From Orientallactaga sibirica (Eukaryota; Chordata; Mammalia; Rodentia; Dipodidae): a stretch of 64,000 bases of DNA. Below the pieces are notes generated by a model. That model was not told the origin of the DNA, searched no databases, and was given only the letters and a program-made list of their open reading frames with translations. Location: assembly GCA_036365145.1 (NCBI GenBank), contig JAEOAD010000040.1:12712501-12776500 (forward strand), written 5' to 3'. The position numbers were made by a program, and so were the translations under genes. Positions 10,851 to 24,200 of the stretch are shown here, piece by piece (position 1 is the first letter of the stretch; each line of letters starts with the position of its first letter).

Positions 10851-13081
10851 TTTTACATAGGTTACGGTCTTTGTCACCCTCTCCCCTGTTCCATTTCCCT
10901 GAGGGCTGTTCTCAGTAGGGTCCTTTGTTTTTGTGGAGTAATTTAGCCCTGTGTTTCAGGCAGGGGCTGTGCCTCAGGATATTTCTATTCACCTTGTGCC
11001 TTTTAGAATCTTCCTGCCCCTTACACAAATTTTTATAAAGGACTTAAACACCTGCAGATTCTTGGTTTATAGGGATCTTTTGCTTCTTCTTCATTATCTT
11101 ACTCTTGCCAAGAAGTCATTCTGTAACCCAGGCTAGCCTCAGATTCACAGCAGTCCTCCTATCTCAGTTTTGCAGATTACAGGTATGAGGCTCCAAGCCT
11201 GGCTTTATATTTCTTACCTGTAATAATATCAGGAAAACATAAAGTCGAATGTAGGTAGGTTCAGTATCTTGAAACACTGGAGCAAAGTAGTTCAGATTTC
11301 AGAATACCTTCACATATATAGTGAGAAGCCCTTAGGGATGAGACTAACTCTGAACATGATGTTAATAATTTATGTACAAATTATACACATTAGCTAAAGG
11401 TGATTTTACATATTTTTCCAGCTGAGGGTTCTGCTCTGTTCACATACCATTTGTTAGGGTGGATCTGAGTACCTGCAGAGTGCCTGGTCTCTTTTGTTTT
11501 TAAATATTTTTATTCATTTATTGGAGGTAGAGAGTGGGCACAGCAGGGGTTCTTGCCGTTGCACATGGACTCCAAATGCATGGGCCACTTTGTGCGTGTG
11601 ACTTTACATGGGTACTGGGGAATCGAACCTAGACCTGCGGGGTTTGTGAGCAAGTGTCTTTAAATAGTGTGCCATCTCCTCCGCCCGCCCTGGTCTCCTT
11701 CTGTAACGGTCGGCTGTTGAGTGAAGGGTCAAGTGGCGCTCTGTTGACGAGACTTCTCTCTCCTTTGTAGCTTCTGCGTCATGGTATTGGTCTTTCTACA
11801 AGCTCCGACAGTGAAATGATCACTCAGTTACTGGCATATACGCCTCCTCAGGAACGGGATGACACCCCAGATTGGGTAGCAAGGTAATCATATAACTGGG
11901 GTGTACTTGCTGCTCTGGTAATGCGTTTCTGCCTTGTGTATGTCTATAGCCAGGGTGACTCATTCTCCTTTCTAACTCAGGATTAAAAACTTAATGAAGG
12001 AAGCGCCCACAGCATACTCCCTGCTCATAATGCACAGAGATGTTATTTACGCAGTACGGGACCCGTACGGAGCTCGTCCTCTATGTATCGGGCGTCTCAT
12101 TCCAGTTTCTGATATAAATGACAAAGGTACTAAGTTTCAGAAGGAATTTAATTTTCATAATGCAAGCCCTGAAGTCTCTCTCCAGCCCCTCCCATTTTTT
12201 GGTGCGTGTGGGTGTGCATATGTGGAGTGTTGATGTGTGCACTCTTATCTGTGCAGAGGCCAGAGGAGTACATCGGGTGTCCTTCTCTGTGTCTGCATTG
12301 CTTCCTTGAGACAGACTCTCTCTTTGAACCTGGAGCTGCTGTTTTCAGTGAGCTTCAGCAATTCTGTCTCTGCACATCACAGGACTGGGGTTGTAGCCAT
12401 GAGTGGCTACACCGACTTTAACATGTGTGCTGGGGACTGAACTCAGGTCCTCATGCCCGTGTGCAAGTGCCCACCAAGCCATCTATTTAGCCCTCTATTT
12501 TCTTTTATGAGCCCTGACATCCTTAGGTATAGGAAGCTTATGGATAAGAAAGGATAGGCAAAAATAAAAAAAAATGGTATTGTCAGGGTTTTTTTTTAGA
12601 TTTTATTTTTATTTATTTACTTATTAGAGAGAAAGAGAGAGAGAGAATGGGAACGCCAGGGCCTCCAGCCACTGCAAACAAACTCCAGATGCATGTGCCA
12701 CCATGTGCATCTGGCTTACGTGGGACCTGGAGAATTGAACCTGGGTCCTTAGGCTTCGCAGACATGCACCTTAACCACTAAGCCATCTCTTCAGCCTGGT
12801 ATTGTCACTTTTTAAAGAACATTTACTTGACCATGTCGGAAGATGAGCCAAAACAAACAAACAAAATAGAAAAATCAAATAAAAACACAGACACAAAAAT
12901 TCCTAGAGGGTTAGGAGATGGTTCAGTGGTTAAAGGTGCTTGTCTGTAAAGCCTGTTGGACTGGGGATCAATTTTCTATCACCCACCTAAAGCCAGACGC
13001 AAAAAGTTTCACAAGCATTTGGCATTCGTTTGCCTTAGCAAGAGGCCCTGTCACACCCATATATGCACACACTCTAGGCAA

Positions 13082-13116
<35 letters not shown>

Positions 13117-14681
13117 GTAAATAAATAAGGCAATAACTCTGTTAATTGAATTGTCTTGTTATTAACAGAGAAAAAAACATCAGAAACAGAAGGATGGGTG
13201 GTGTCTTCAGAATCTTGTAGCTTTTTATCTATTGGTGCAAGGTAAGTTGTTATCTCATTAGTCATATTGTTTTTTTACCTTGAAAGAATTTTTCAACTCA
13301 TTTGATGACATGTCTTTAATCTGGTGCTCAAAAAGCTGAGGCAGGAGTATCCTAAGTCTGCGGATGATGTAGCTACATAGTGATGACCTTTCAAAAGAAA
13401 AAGAAGAAAGAAAACTTTATCATGCAGGTCTAGTGGCATACACCTATAGGCCTGTACTAGCTAATGGGGAAACTGAGGCATAAGGATCACTTGAGCCCAG
13501 CAGTTTAGTGTCAGTTTCAGTAAACCCATTTCCCAAGATGGGAGCAAATAAATAAATAAATAATTTTTTAAAGAAGTGTTTTTCTCAGCCGAGCATGGTG
13601 GCGTACACCTTTAGTCCCAGCACTTGGGAGGCTGAGGTAGGAGGATGGCTGTGACTTTGAAGGTACCCTGAGACTACATAGTGAATTCCAGGTCAGCCTG
13701 AGCTAGAGACTATCTAGAAAAACCAAAACACTAAAAAAAAAATTGTCAGCAGTTGCTCGCAGACCCTCACTGAAGAGCCTGTCTGCTTTTCTAACTCAAG
13801 AGTAACTCTTCTTTTTTATCTTTCTTTCCCTTTGGATGCTGGAGGGAGTCCTAAGTATGCTGCCTTGACACCATGGCACTTGTCCACCTTTATCTTCCTT
13901 TCCCCAAGCCCCTGATCTGGAAACCCCCTTCTCTTGTTTGGGGAGCCCTCCTCCTCTCTCAGGAGTCCTTTTTTATATTTGCCTTAATAAAGTTTACTTT
14001 GTTCTCCAAAATAAGGTCTTCCCCCCCCCCTTGGCTATTTTTCAAATTGGTGTGTTTCCTTTGTACAGAGTTAGAGGTTTCATAAAAAGTCTTCTGTCTT
14101 TAACATTCATTTCCAAATTCCTTTCCAAGGTATTACCGGGAAGTCTTGCCTGGGGAGATTGTGGAAATATCCAGACATAGTGTCCGAACTCTTGATATAA
14201 TACCCAGGTCTGATGGAAACCCAGTGGCTTTTTGTATCTTTGAATATGTTTATTTTGCAAGACCAGATAGTATGTTTGAAGGTAAGTTGATTTCTTTTCT
14301 TGGGCTATTTAGATAAATCTCTCATTTATCTCACTAGAACATGGTAGTTTTGGTCCATAGGCTTATCTGGCTCTTGAAAGCTACATAGTTGTGTGTGTGT
14401 GTATGTACACATGCTGTGTACCCAAAAATCTCAAGGTCACTGTCTTCCCTTTTCAACTGTTGGATTTTATTTTTCTTTTAGGAATAAGGACTGTGATTTC
14501 AAAATATAAATTAATGTTATCAATTGAAATACCACACAATTAGCTGGGCGTGGTGGCGCACGCCTTTAATCCCAGCACTTGGGAGGCAGAGGTAGGAGGA
14601 TCACCATGAGTTCGAGGCCACCCTGAGACTACATAGTGAATTCCAGGTTAGCCTGGGCTAGAGTGAGACCCTACCTTGGGG

Positions 14682-14712
<31 letters not shown>

Positions 14713-17700
14713 AAACAAACCCACACAGTTGAATTTTCCATTTTGTGTTTTTCAGCTTTATTGTTTCTGTATATATTACTTTTCTTTTTATATCTAATGT
14801 GTAGAATTCTAGCACTTGCTCTTTAGAATTTTACTATTATGTTAAGTAAAAATAATCTATTTTCTTTTCCAAATACACTAGAGCAAATGGTTTATACAGT
14901 AAGATACCGCTGTGGTCAGCAGCTGGCCATTGAAGCCCCTGTGGATGCTGATTTGGTCAGCACTGTTCCAGAATCTGCTACCCCTGCTGCTCTTGGTTAT
15001 GCAGGAAAGGTATTTTCTCTTCATTAGTATTCAATGAATTGCTTGGTGTGGTGGTGCACACCTTTAATCCCAGCACTTGAGAGGCAGAGGTGGGAAGATC
15101 TGAGTTCAAGGCCAGTCTTGAGACTACATAGTAAATTCCAGATCACCCTGGGCTAGAGTGGGACCGTACCTCCCTACTTGAAAAAAAAAAAAATCAATGA
15201 ATTGCCTATCCAGGGGACATCATCAACATTTTGTAGAGAAGGGAAGGTTTAAGGTCTAATGGCTCTTTGCAAAACTTACTAGCCTTTTCTTTCACTCGGT
15301 GGTAATGGTACTCGTAGTGCAGACCACAGAAACTTTAAACAAAGACTGGGAAATCAGCCTTGCATGTTTGTTTGTTTTGTTTTTTTTTTTTTTTTTTTTT
15401 TTTTTGAGGCAGGGTCTCACTCTAGCCCAGGCTGACCTGGAACTTACTCTGTAGCCCAGACTGTCTTTGAACTCACCAACTGCTCTCCCACCTCAGCATC
15501 CCAAGTGCTGGGACTAAAGGCAGAGGCCACCGCACAAGGCTTACTTACTGATTTTAATTAATTTAGTTTACAGAGTAATGAGCTTCATTGCAGCATTTTC
15601 ATGTGTACATAATTGTACTTTGTTCTTACCCATCCCCTTCCCCACTGCTCTTCTCCTCTCCTCTCCCTGTTTCCCCTCTTCTGGTCTCCCCCCTCTTTTG
15701 GTCTTCTTTTACTTTCCTGATTTAAACACACACACATGCTGGGCGTGGTGGCACACGCCTTTAATCCCAGCACTCAGGAGGCAGAGGTAGGAGGATCACC
15801 ATGAGTTTGAAGCCACCCTGAGATTACATAGTTAATTCCAGGCCAGCCTGGCCTAGAGCAAGACCCTACCTTGAAAAACAAACAAAAAAAAAGAAGTACC
15901 ATAAAATAAAGAGGCTGGGGAGATTGCTCAGTGGGTAAAGATGCTTGCTTGTAAAATACCATACAATAAAATGGGCTGAAAATTTAGCTCATATTATGCA
16001 AAAGGGACTTCGTGATATATACACATATGTATTTTTTATTATTGACAACTTCCATAATTATAGACAATAAACCATGATAATTCCCACCTTCCCACTTTCC
16101 CCTTCACAACTCCACTCTCCATAATATAACAAACTATTTTCATTGTAAATTTTAGTAGCAGTAAGGAAGTATGAAAAGATGAAAATGTTTAATATCAGAT
16201 AATGTTTAAAAATTTTTTCAGGGCTGGAGAGATGGCTTAGCGTTTAAGCTCTTGCCTGTGAAGCCTAAGGACCCCAGTTCGAGGCTCAATTCTTCAGGAC
16301 CCACATAAGCCAGATGCACAAGGGGGTGCATGCATCTGGATTTCGCTTGCAGTGGCTGGAGGCCCTGGCACACCCATTCTCTCTCTCTCTACCTGCCTAT
16401 TTCTGTATCTTTCTCTCAAATAAATAAATAATAAACTATTAAACAAAATTTCAGTGAGAAAATTTAAATCTTCCCCTAAACTTTCCCAACTCCTAACTAG
16501 TTAGTTACGCAATACAGTAACCAAGTTTGGTGTTTTATTTGCTTATGATTTCCGTCTTCTGTTTTTAGTGAAGTTGCCTATAAATAGCACAAAAGGTCCA
16601 AAGAGAGAAAGTGGACTTTCTAGTGGTTATAAAGTCCAGTGTGCTGGGTGAGGTGGTGTACGCCTTTAATCCCAGCACTCCCAGAGGCAGAGGATCACTG
16701 TGAGTTCAAGGCCAGCCTGAGACTACATAGTGAATTCCAGGTCAGCTTGGGCTAGAGTGAGAGCCTACCTCGAAAAACAAACAAAAGTTCAGTGTGTCTA
16801 TTTCAAATACCAAGCCTGAGGCTGGAGAGATGGATCAGCGGTCAAGGCACCTGCCTGCAAAGTCTAATGACCCAGGTTCGATTTTTCCAGTACCCATGTA
16901 AAGCCAGATGCACAAAGTTACGCATGTATCTGGAGTTTGTTTACAGGGCCTAATGCCCTGGTATACCCATTCTCTCCCTCCATCTGTCTACTTGCAAATA
17001 AAATATTAAGGATACCAAGGCTTTTCTTCTTGGTGTTAAAATCATATGTCTGAGGCATAACTGCATTCTCCTGTTGTCTTTCAATCTCAAGCTTAGGCCT
17101 CCTACTGCTGAGCATGGCCCCAGCCCATAAATCCCAAGTACTGAGCATTGTCAGCTGCTGAGAGAATGTGTTGTCCTGTGTTTGCTGCTCTAACACATGT
17201 GAGGTATACTTTAAGCCTCAAAGACTGTCCAGCTGCTGTGTCCCACGGTTTGATGGCTGTCACTGCTCTTTGACCATGTCCTTTTTTTTTTTTTTTTTTT
17301 AATTTCTTCCTAGTTTTCAAACTAAGCCAGGCTGATTGTTTTAATCAGTAACTTAAACATTTATGATCAATTTAACCAGGGTTGTCTCAGTCAGAGTGTT
17401 ATAATATGGTCTAGAAAGGAATTTCCAGGTATTAATGAACAGATAAATTCTTGTTTGGAAAACAGTATTCTCTTATTCTCAGGCTAGAAATCAAAACAAG
17501 ATTTTTTTTTTTTTTTTTTTTTTTCTGATTTCATTCTTTTGAGACTTTCATTCTTGTGTGTCCCAGGCTGGCCTCAAACACATGGCAATCCTCCTGCCTC
17601 GGTGCAGAGATTACAGGCTTGAGCCACCACACCAGCTAGCTCAGTCTTAAAGAGTAGGTTCCCCTCAAGATGGCGCCCAAGCACTGCCCTGTGAATCGTG

Positions 17701-20700
17701 TATAATGATGACAAGGTGGGATTCCTCTCCACTGCTGACCCTTCTGCCAGAAGAATTACTTTCTTTCTCACCAAAACCTGCACAGGATTTGAGGCCAGAG
17801 AGGGCTTGTCCTGAGGATACGGCTGTAAGTGCTTTTATTGTTTAGTTGGAGCTTCTGCCCCATCCATATATCTCTCCCCTGTGTGTGTGTGCGCGCACAC
17901 ACGCAGACACGAGCTGGAGAAGCATTGTGTGGAGGAGCGCTGTGCTCAGCCTGGCTTTCTTTTCAGCACCACGTCCGTCTTTTCCCTGGCATTTTCCAAC
18001 CGTCAGATCACTACTACCTTTGTGGATTTCCAAAGGTCTTCTTCCTTATGTCTTGGAATCATCTGCATTTGTTTTATTCTAGTCTGCCACCTTACCTGGA
18101 ACTCTGTCACCCTAAAGATAGGAGCTGGCATGCTGGTGTAGGCCTAGAATCTGAGCACTAGGGCAGCTGAGACAGGAAGATTGCTACGAGATGGAGGCCA
18201 ACCTAGGCTGCGTAGTGAGACCTCCTGTCTCAGAGAAAACAAAAAAGGTAGCATCACGAACATAGAGAGTTTAGTGGTGCTGGGCATGGTGGTGGTGCAT
18301 GCCATTAATCCCAGCACTTGGGAGGCTGAGGTAGGAGGAGCACTATGAGTTTGAAGCTAGCCTGGGCTAGAGTGAAACACTGCTTCAAAAAAAAATGAAA
18401 ATGTTCCAAAATCCAAAGTTTTTTTGATCACAAACCTCATACCCCAAGTAGAAATTTCCATACCTGACCTTGTGTGATGTGTCATTGTCAAAATAGGCTT
18501 GCAAAGCCGGGCGTGGTGGTGCACGCCTTTAATCCCAGCACTCAGGAGGCAGAGGTAGGAGGATTGCTGTGAGTTTGAGGCCACCCTGAGACTACATAGT
18601 TAATTCCAGGTCAGCCTGGGCCAGAGTGAGACCCTACCTCAAAAAAAAAAAAAAAAAAAAAATAGGCTTGCACTAAAAACAATGTGTAAGTTACCTTCAG
18701 GCTATGTGTATAGGTGTATCTAAAATGAATTTCATGTCTGGTCTTGGCTCCCATGCCTAAGATGTCTACTGCAACAGATTGCAAAATCCAAAAAATAAAA
18801 AAGAAAAATTCTAAAATTTGAACCATTATTGGGACCAACCATTTCAGATATAGGATATTTAATCTGTATTTAGTAAAATATCCTTGAAGTCCCCTTGCAA
18901 GCTGCTAGTGTGTCCATTCCCTAAAGCGTATGGGTGATAACAAAATTGTGTGTGTCCACTTTGTATGTCTTTAGTCTTTTGCTTAATTTCGTATTTCATA
19001 ATCACCTAACCTGGTGATTAGCTATAGTGATCCTAGGGTGTAATGTACAGTATCCACTATCTGTCTACTGCCGTAGTGAAACATACGAGGCTGGGTAACT
19101 TCTCAAAGTTTAGTTCACAGTTCTGGAAATTCAGTGGTACAAGTGTTGGCATTTGCTTGGCCCTGATGAAGGATTCACGGTTGATGGCACCATGATGGGA
19201 GTGTTTGCAGAAGCCAGATAGCACATCTTTAGACAGTTGAGGTCGAGAAGGATTCACGGTCAGTCTTGGGCTTTTTTTTTTTTTTTTTAAAGCAATGTGC
19301 TCTTATAAGACATAATTCAGGATCCCATGAGAACTACCTTAATCCCATCTGAGAACAGGATCTTCCACCTCTAAAGCTTCCACAACTCTGAGAAGCACAC
19401 TTCCAACCATATCAGAGAGTTTAATCTGTTTCTAAAAGAAATAATTTGCATATATTTTAGAGGTTACTTTGAGAAATGGATGAACACCTCTTGTCTTTAC
19501 AGAAGCACCTTTGTAGCCTACTAGGTGTTTTGTTTGTTTGTTTGTTTGTTTGTTTGTTTGTTTGTTTGTCTGTTTTTTGTTTTGCGAGGTAGGGTCTTGC
19601 TCTCCAGCACAGGCTGACCTGGAACTTACTATGTAGTCTCAGGGTAACCACGAACTCACGGCAATACTCCTACCTCTGCCCCCTGAGTGCTGGGATTAAA
19701 GGCATGTGCCACCACAGCCTATTTATAGCCTACTGGTTTTAATTAATTGCTTCTGCCAATATTAAATACTTTTCTCACAGCATTTTATTCTATTTTGTCT
19801 AGTGCTTAAGACAAAAATGTTTAAAATGAATTGGTTTTCCAGCAGGGATCTCCTTTATGTAGTGAAGGGAGAATTATGATCTGATGATGGGCAGCCAGGG
19901 GGAGGACAACTCTGAAGTGTCACATGCACGTTTTAGTGGAAGTTCAGCCTGCAGAAGAAAACAGGAGCCTGGAGCGCTTTGCTTGGTGCTCACTATTGGT
20001 GTGTCTCTCTCCGTCAGTGTGGACTTCCATATGTGGAGGTGCTGTGTAAAAACCGGTACGTGGGGAGAACCTTCATTCAGCCAAACATGAGGCTCAGACA
20101 GCTTGGTGTTGCAAAGAAGTTCGGAGTGTTGTCTGACAACTTCAAAGGCAAAAGAATTGTCCTTATAGACGATTCAATTGTGAGAGGCAACACTATCTCA
20201 CCCATAATAAAACTGCTCAAAGAATCCGGTGCAAAAGAGGTAAGCAGTGTTGAAGCACACTCTGCGGTACCAGTAGCTTCATACCAGGTTGTTGATGACT
20301 AGAGACTGGGAGAATATAGACTAGACACTCTTAGACTGTAGACTAAAATTAAAACACTGTCACATATGTGTCTATGATATGTATATATGACATGCTTTGA
20401 TACATGTGATAGGAATACCTTGCTTTATTTGTACTTCTCTGTATTGAGCTTCACAGATATTGTGAGTCTTTTTATGAACTGAATGTTTTCTACAATCTTG
20501 TGGATTAAGTCCATTTTACTTTATTTTATTTTATTTTATTTTATTTTTCAAGGTAGTGTCATGCTCTAGCCCAGGCTGACCTAGAATTCACTCTGTATTC
20601 TCAGGGTGGCCTTGAACTCATGGTGATCCTCCTACCTCTGCCTCCCAAGTGCTGGGATTAAAGGCGTGTGCCACCATGCCTGGCTTAAGTCCATTTTTCT

Positions 20701-21157
20701 AAGAGCATGTGTCTACTTCATGTTTCTGTCACAGTTTAGTGATTCTTGAAAAGGTTTAATGTTTTCATGATCGTATTATAATCTCTGACCAGTTTTCTTT
20801 GATATGATTATCTTTCCTATAACATGGAAGTTTAAAAAGAAAATGTGATACCGATTATAGCTCCATAAATGAACCTGACAGCAAAGGTGGAAAATAATAA
20901 TAGACAAAAAATGTGTTATAATTAATAAGGTTCTTGTTATAACTTGATAGATTAAATACTTTTAATATGGCAAAATTGAAGATAAATAAAAGTATTGCTC
21001 AAGTATAACAACAAAATGAAAGTAACCCAGGTGTGGTAGCACACGCCTTTAATCCCAGTGCTCAGGGGGCTGAGGTAAGAGGATTGCCATGAACTAGAGG
21101 CCAGCCTGGGACTACAGAGTGAGTGCTAGATCAGCCTAGAGAGAGACCCTACCTCAA

Positions 21158-21204
<47 letters not shown>

Positions 21205-24200
21205 AAAGAAAAGAAAGAGCCAGGCGTGTTGGCACATGCCTTTAATACCAGCAGAGGTAGGAGGATCGCTGTGAGTTCAAGGCTACCTGAGACTGCATAG
21301 TGAATTCCAGGTCAGCCTGGGCTAGAGTGAGACCCTACCTTGAACGAAAAAATTAAAATAATTTTTAAAAAAGAGAGAAAAAGAAAGAAAGGATTAGGAA
21401 TGTAAAGTCATCAAATGGGAATTAGAAGATCTGAAGAAAGAAATCCTTACTGATCAGTGATACAAGGAAGCAGTCACCTATCAGTGAGATAAAATTCTGT
21501 AGTTTGCCTTATTATCCGTGCTGTTATTGCATATCGTATAAAAATTTATGTTGCATGTTTTCAGTGAATATTTTTAATTGTTGTTACTGTACATACATGA
21601 AATGATTTCTTTCTAAGGTGCACATTCGAGTGGCTTCACCACCGATAAGATATCCATGCTTCATGGGGATAAACATCCCCACAAAAGAAGAGCTTATCGC
21701 CAATAAACCAGAATTTGATCATCTTGCAGAGTACCTTGGTAGGTATTAAGTTTTATGTAGCTTTTTTTTTTTTTTTTTTTTTTTTGTGAAAATTTACTAT
21801 ATTTTTATGGGAAGCAGCAAATAGCTGGAAGATAAACATTTTGAAACACTATTAACAATGGCACTAATTCATAAATCAAAAAAAACTATTTACATGTAAG
21901 ATTATAATTTGTTTAGAGGGAACTACAAAATATTGCTGAAAGTAAGGGATATTTAAATAAATTTTAGAGATATACAAAGTTCATAGATGTTAAGGGTATC
22001 AATGTTAAGATATTAGTAAAAAGTTGGGTGTGTTGGCGCACGCCTTTAATCTCAGCACTCGGGAGGCAGTGGTAGGAGGATCACTGAGTTTGAGGCCACC
22101 CTGAGACTACAGAGTGAATTCCAGGTCAGCCTGGACTAGAGTGAAATCCTACCTTGAAAAACGGGGGAAAAAAAAAGAGATAGTAGCACTCTCCAAATTT
22201 CTTATAGGTCATAATAATGTATGTGTATAATATATTACATGTATTATAATCCCAAATACAATCCTAGCAATACTTTTTGGACCCTGATTCTAAAATTTAC
22301 ATTTAAATACAAATGAGAAAGAACAACAAAGTAAGAAACAAAGAAGCTTAAACTGAAAAGAGAGACTGATTGAGAGGGGGAGGGATGTGATGGAGAGTGA
22401 AGTTTCAAAGGGGAAAATGGGGGGGGGGAATAACATGCGATATTGTCTACAATTAAAGAGGTTCTCGATTAAAAAAAAGTTTTAAAAAGAAACGAAGAAG
22501 CATTGGGAGCCCCTGCCAGTGTCCACCTCTTGCTGCCGCTCACCCTGGGGCTGTAGGTAGAACCTGCAGAAGCTCAACACAGTCTCAGTATCAGCCCTGT
22601 AGGCTCTCACAGAAGGGTAGAGCGCAGACGTCACAGTGTCTATTTGTGTCAGCTTGGAGCCTACAGATACGAGCATCTGCTTCCTGCCTGTTATGACCAT
22701 GACCTGGGCCTTCCTGCTGTGCCACAGCCACCCCTGCAGGGTGAACCTGACCCTTGAAAACAGGTCGCTGTGAACCCCCTCCATGGTTATTAGTATCAGG
22801 TATTCTGTCAGCAAGGAGAGAAACACGCAGCTGTTCTTTGAACAGAGCTTTTCTTGACTGAGTACCTAATCTACGTCTAGCTTGTTTAGATTTTAATTGC
22901 CTCTATACCTTTGATAAAAAGTCATATTCAGGGCTGGAGAGATGGTTTAGTGGTTAAGTCACTGGCCTATGAAGCCTAAGAGCCTAGGTTCAACTCCCCA
23001 GTACCCAGGTAAGCCAGATGCACAAGGTGGTGCATGTGTCTGGAGCTCGTTTGCAGCGGCTGGAGGCCCTGGAGCGCCCATTCTTTTTTTTCTCTCTCTC
23101 CCTCTCTCAAATAAATAAAAAATAAAGATAAATATTTCAAATATATTTTATTTATTTGAGAGAAAGAGGCACAGAGAGAGAAAGACAGAGAATGGGCACG
23201 CCAGGGCCTCTAGCCACTGCAAACGAACTCCAGATGCATGCATCACTTTGTGCGTCTGGCTTATGTCGGTCCTGGGCAATCGAACCAAGATCCCTTTGGC
23301 TTTGCAGGCAAATACCCTAACCGCTAGGCCCTCTCTCCAGCCCAAGATAAATATTTTATTTTATTTTGTTTTTTGATTCTCGAGGTAGGGTCTCACTGTA
23401 GTCCAGGCTGACCTGGAATTCACTCTGTAGTCTCAGGGTGGCCTTGAACTCACAAGGATCCTCCTACCTCTGCCTCCCAAGTGCTGGGATTAAAGGTGTG
23501 CGCCACCATGCCCGGCTCCAAGATAAATATTTTAAAAGTCACATTCAATATGTTGATATGTTAGGAGTAATTGTCATACATTAGGCAGATACTGAACCCT
23601 GACTAGTGAGAGTGGTAGGCAAGAATAGACGTGGTTGAATTAGAGAGGAAGGAAGGTCAGGGTGAAGTCAGAGAAGGAAGAAGGGGTTTCCAGTACAGAG
23701 AACTGCAGTCATAGTAGCTAAAGCCTCTGAAAGGTCATATCCCAACAAGAAGAAAAAGTTTACCCTAAAGCAGAGTAACTGTTCCTCCCTCCTTCCCCCC
23801 CTTATACACTGGGGATTGAATCTAGGGACTCATGCATGCTAGACAAGCACTCAACTACCTCCGAGCTATAGCCTCCTGTCCCATACCTGTCTCCCTTCCT
23901 TTCTTTCAAATTTTGAGGCAGGGTCTGGCTAAGTTGCCCAGGCTGTCCTTGAACTTGGGGAACTTCTGCTTCAGCTTCTCAAGAAGCTGGATTCTGCATT
24001 GTATGTCTCCATACCCACTATTTTTTTTTTTTTTTTTTTTTTAAGAAAATCTGGGCTGGGAAAATGGCTCAGTGGTTGAGGGTACTTCCTTGCAAAGCCT
24101 GCTGACCCAGGTTCAGTTCCCTAGTCAACCACACAAGCCAGATGTATCTCGTGTTCCTCAGCAACAGCAAGAGGTTCTGGTGGGTGCTTGTGTGTGCACA

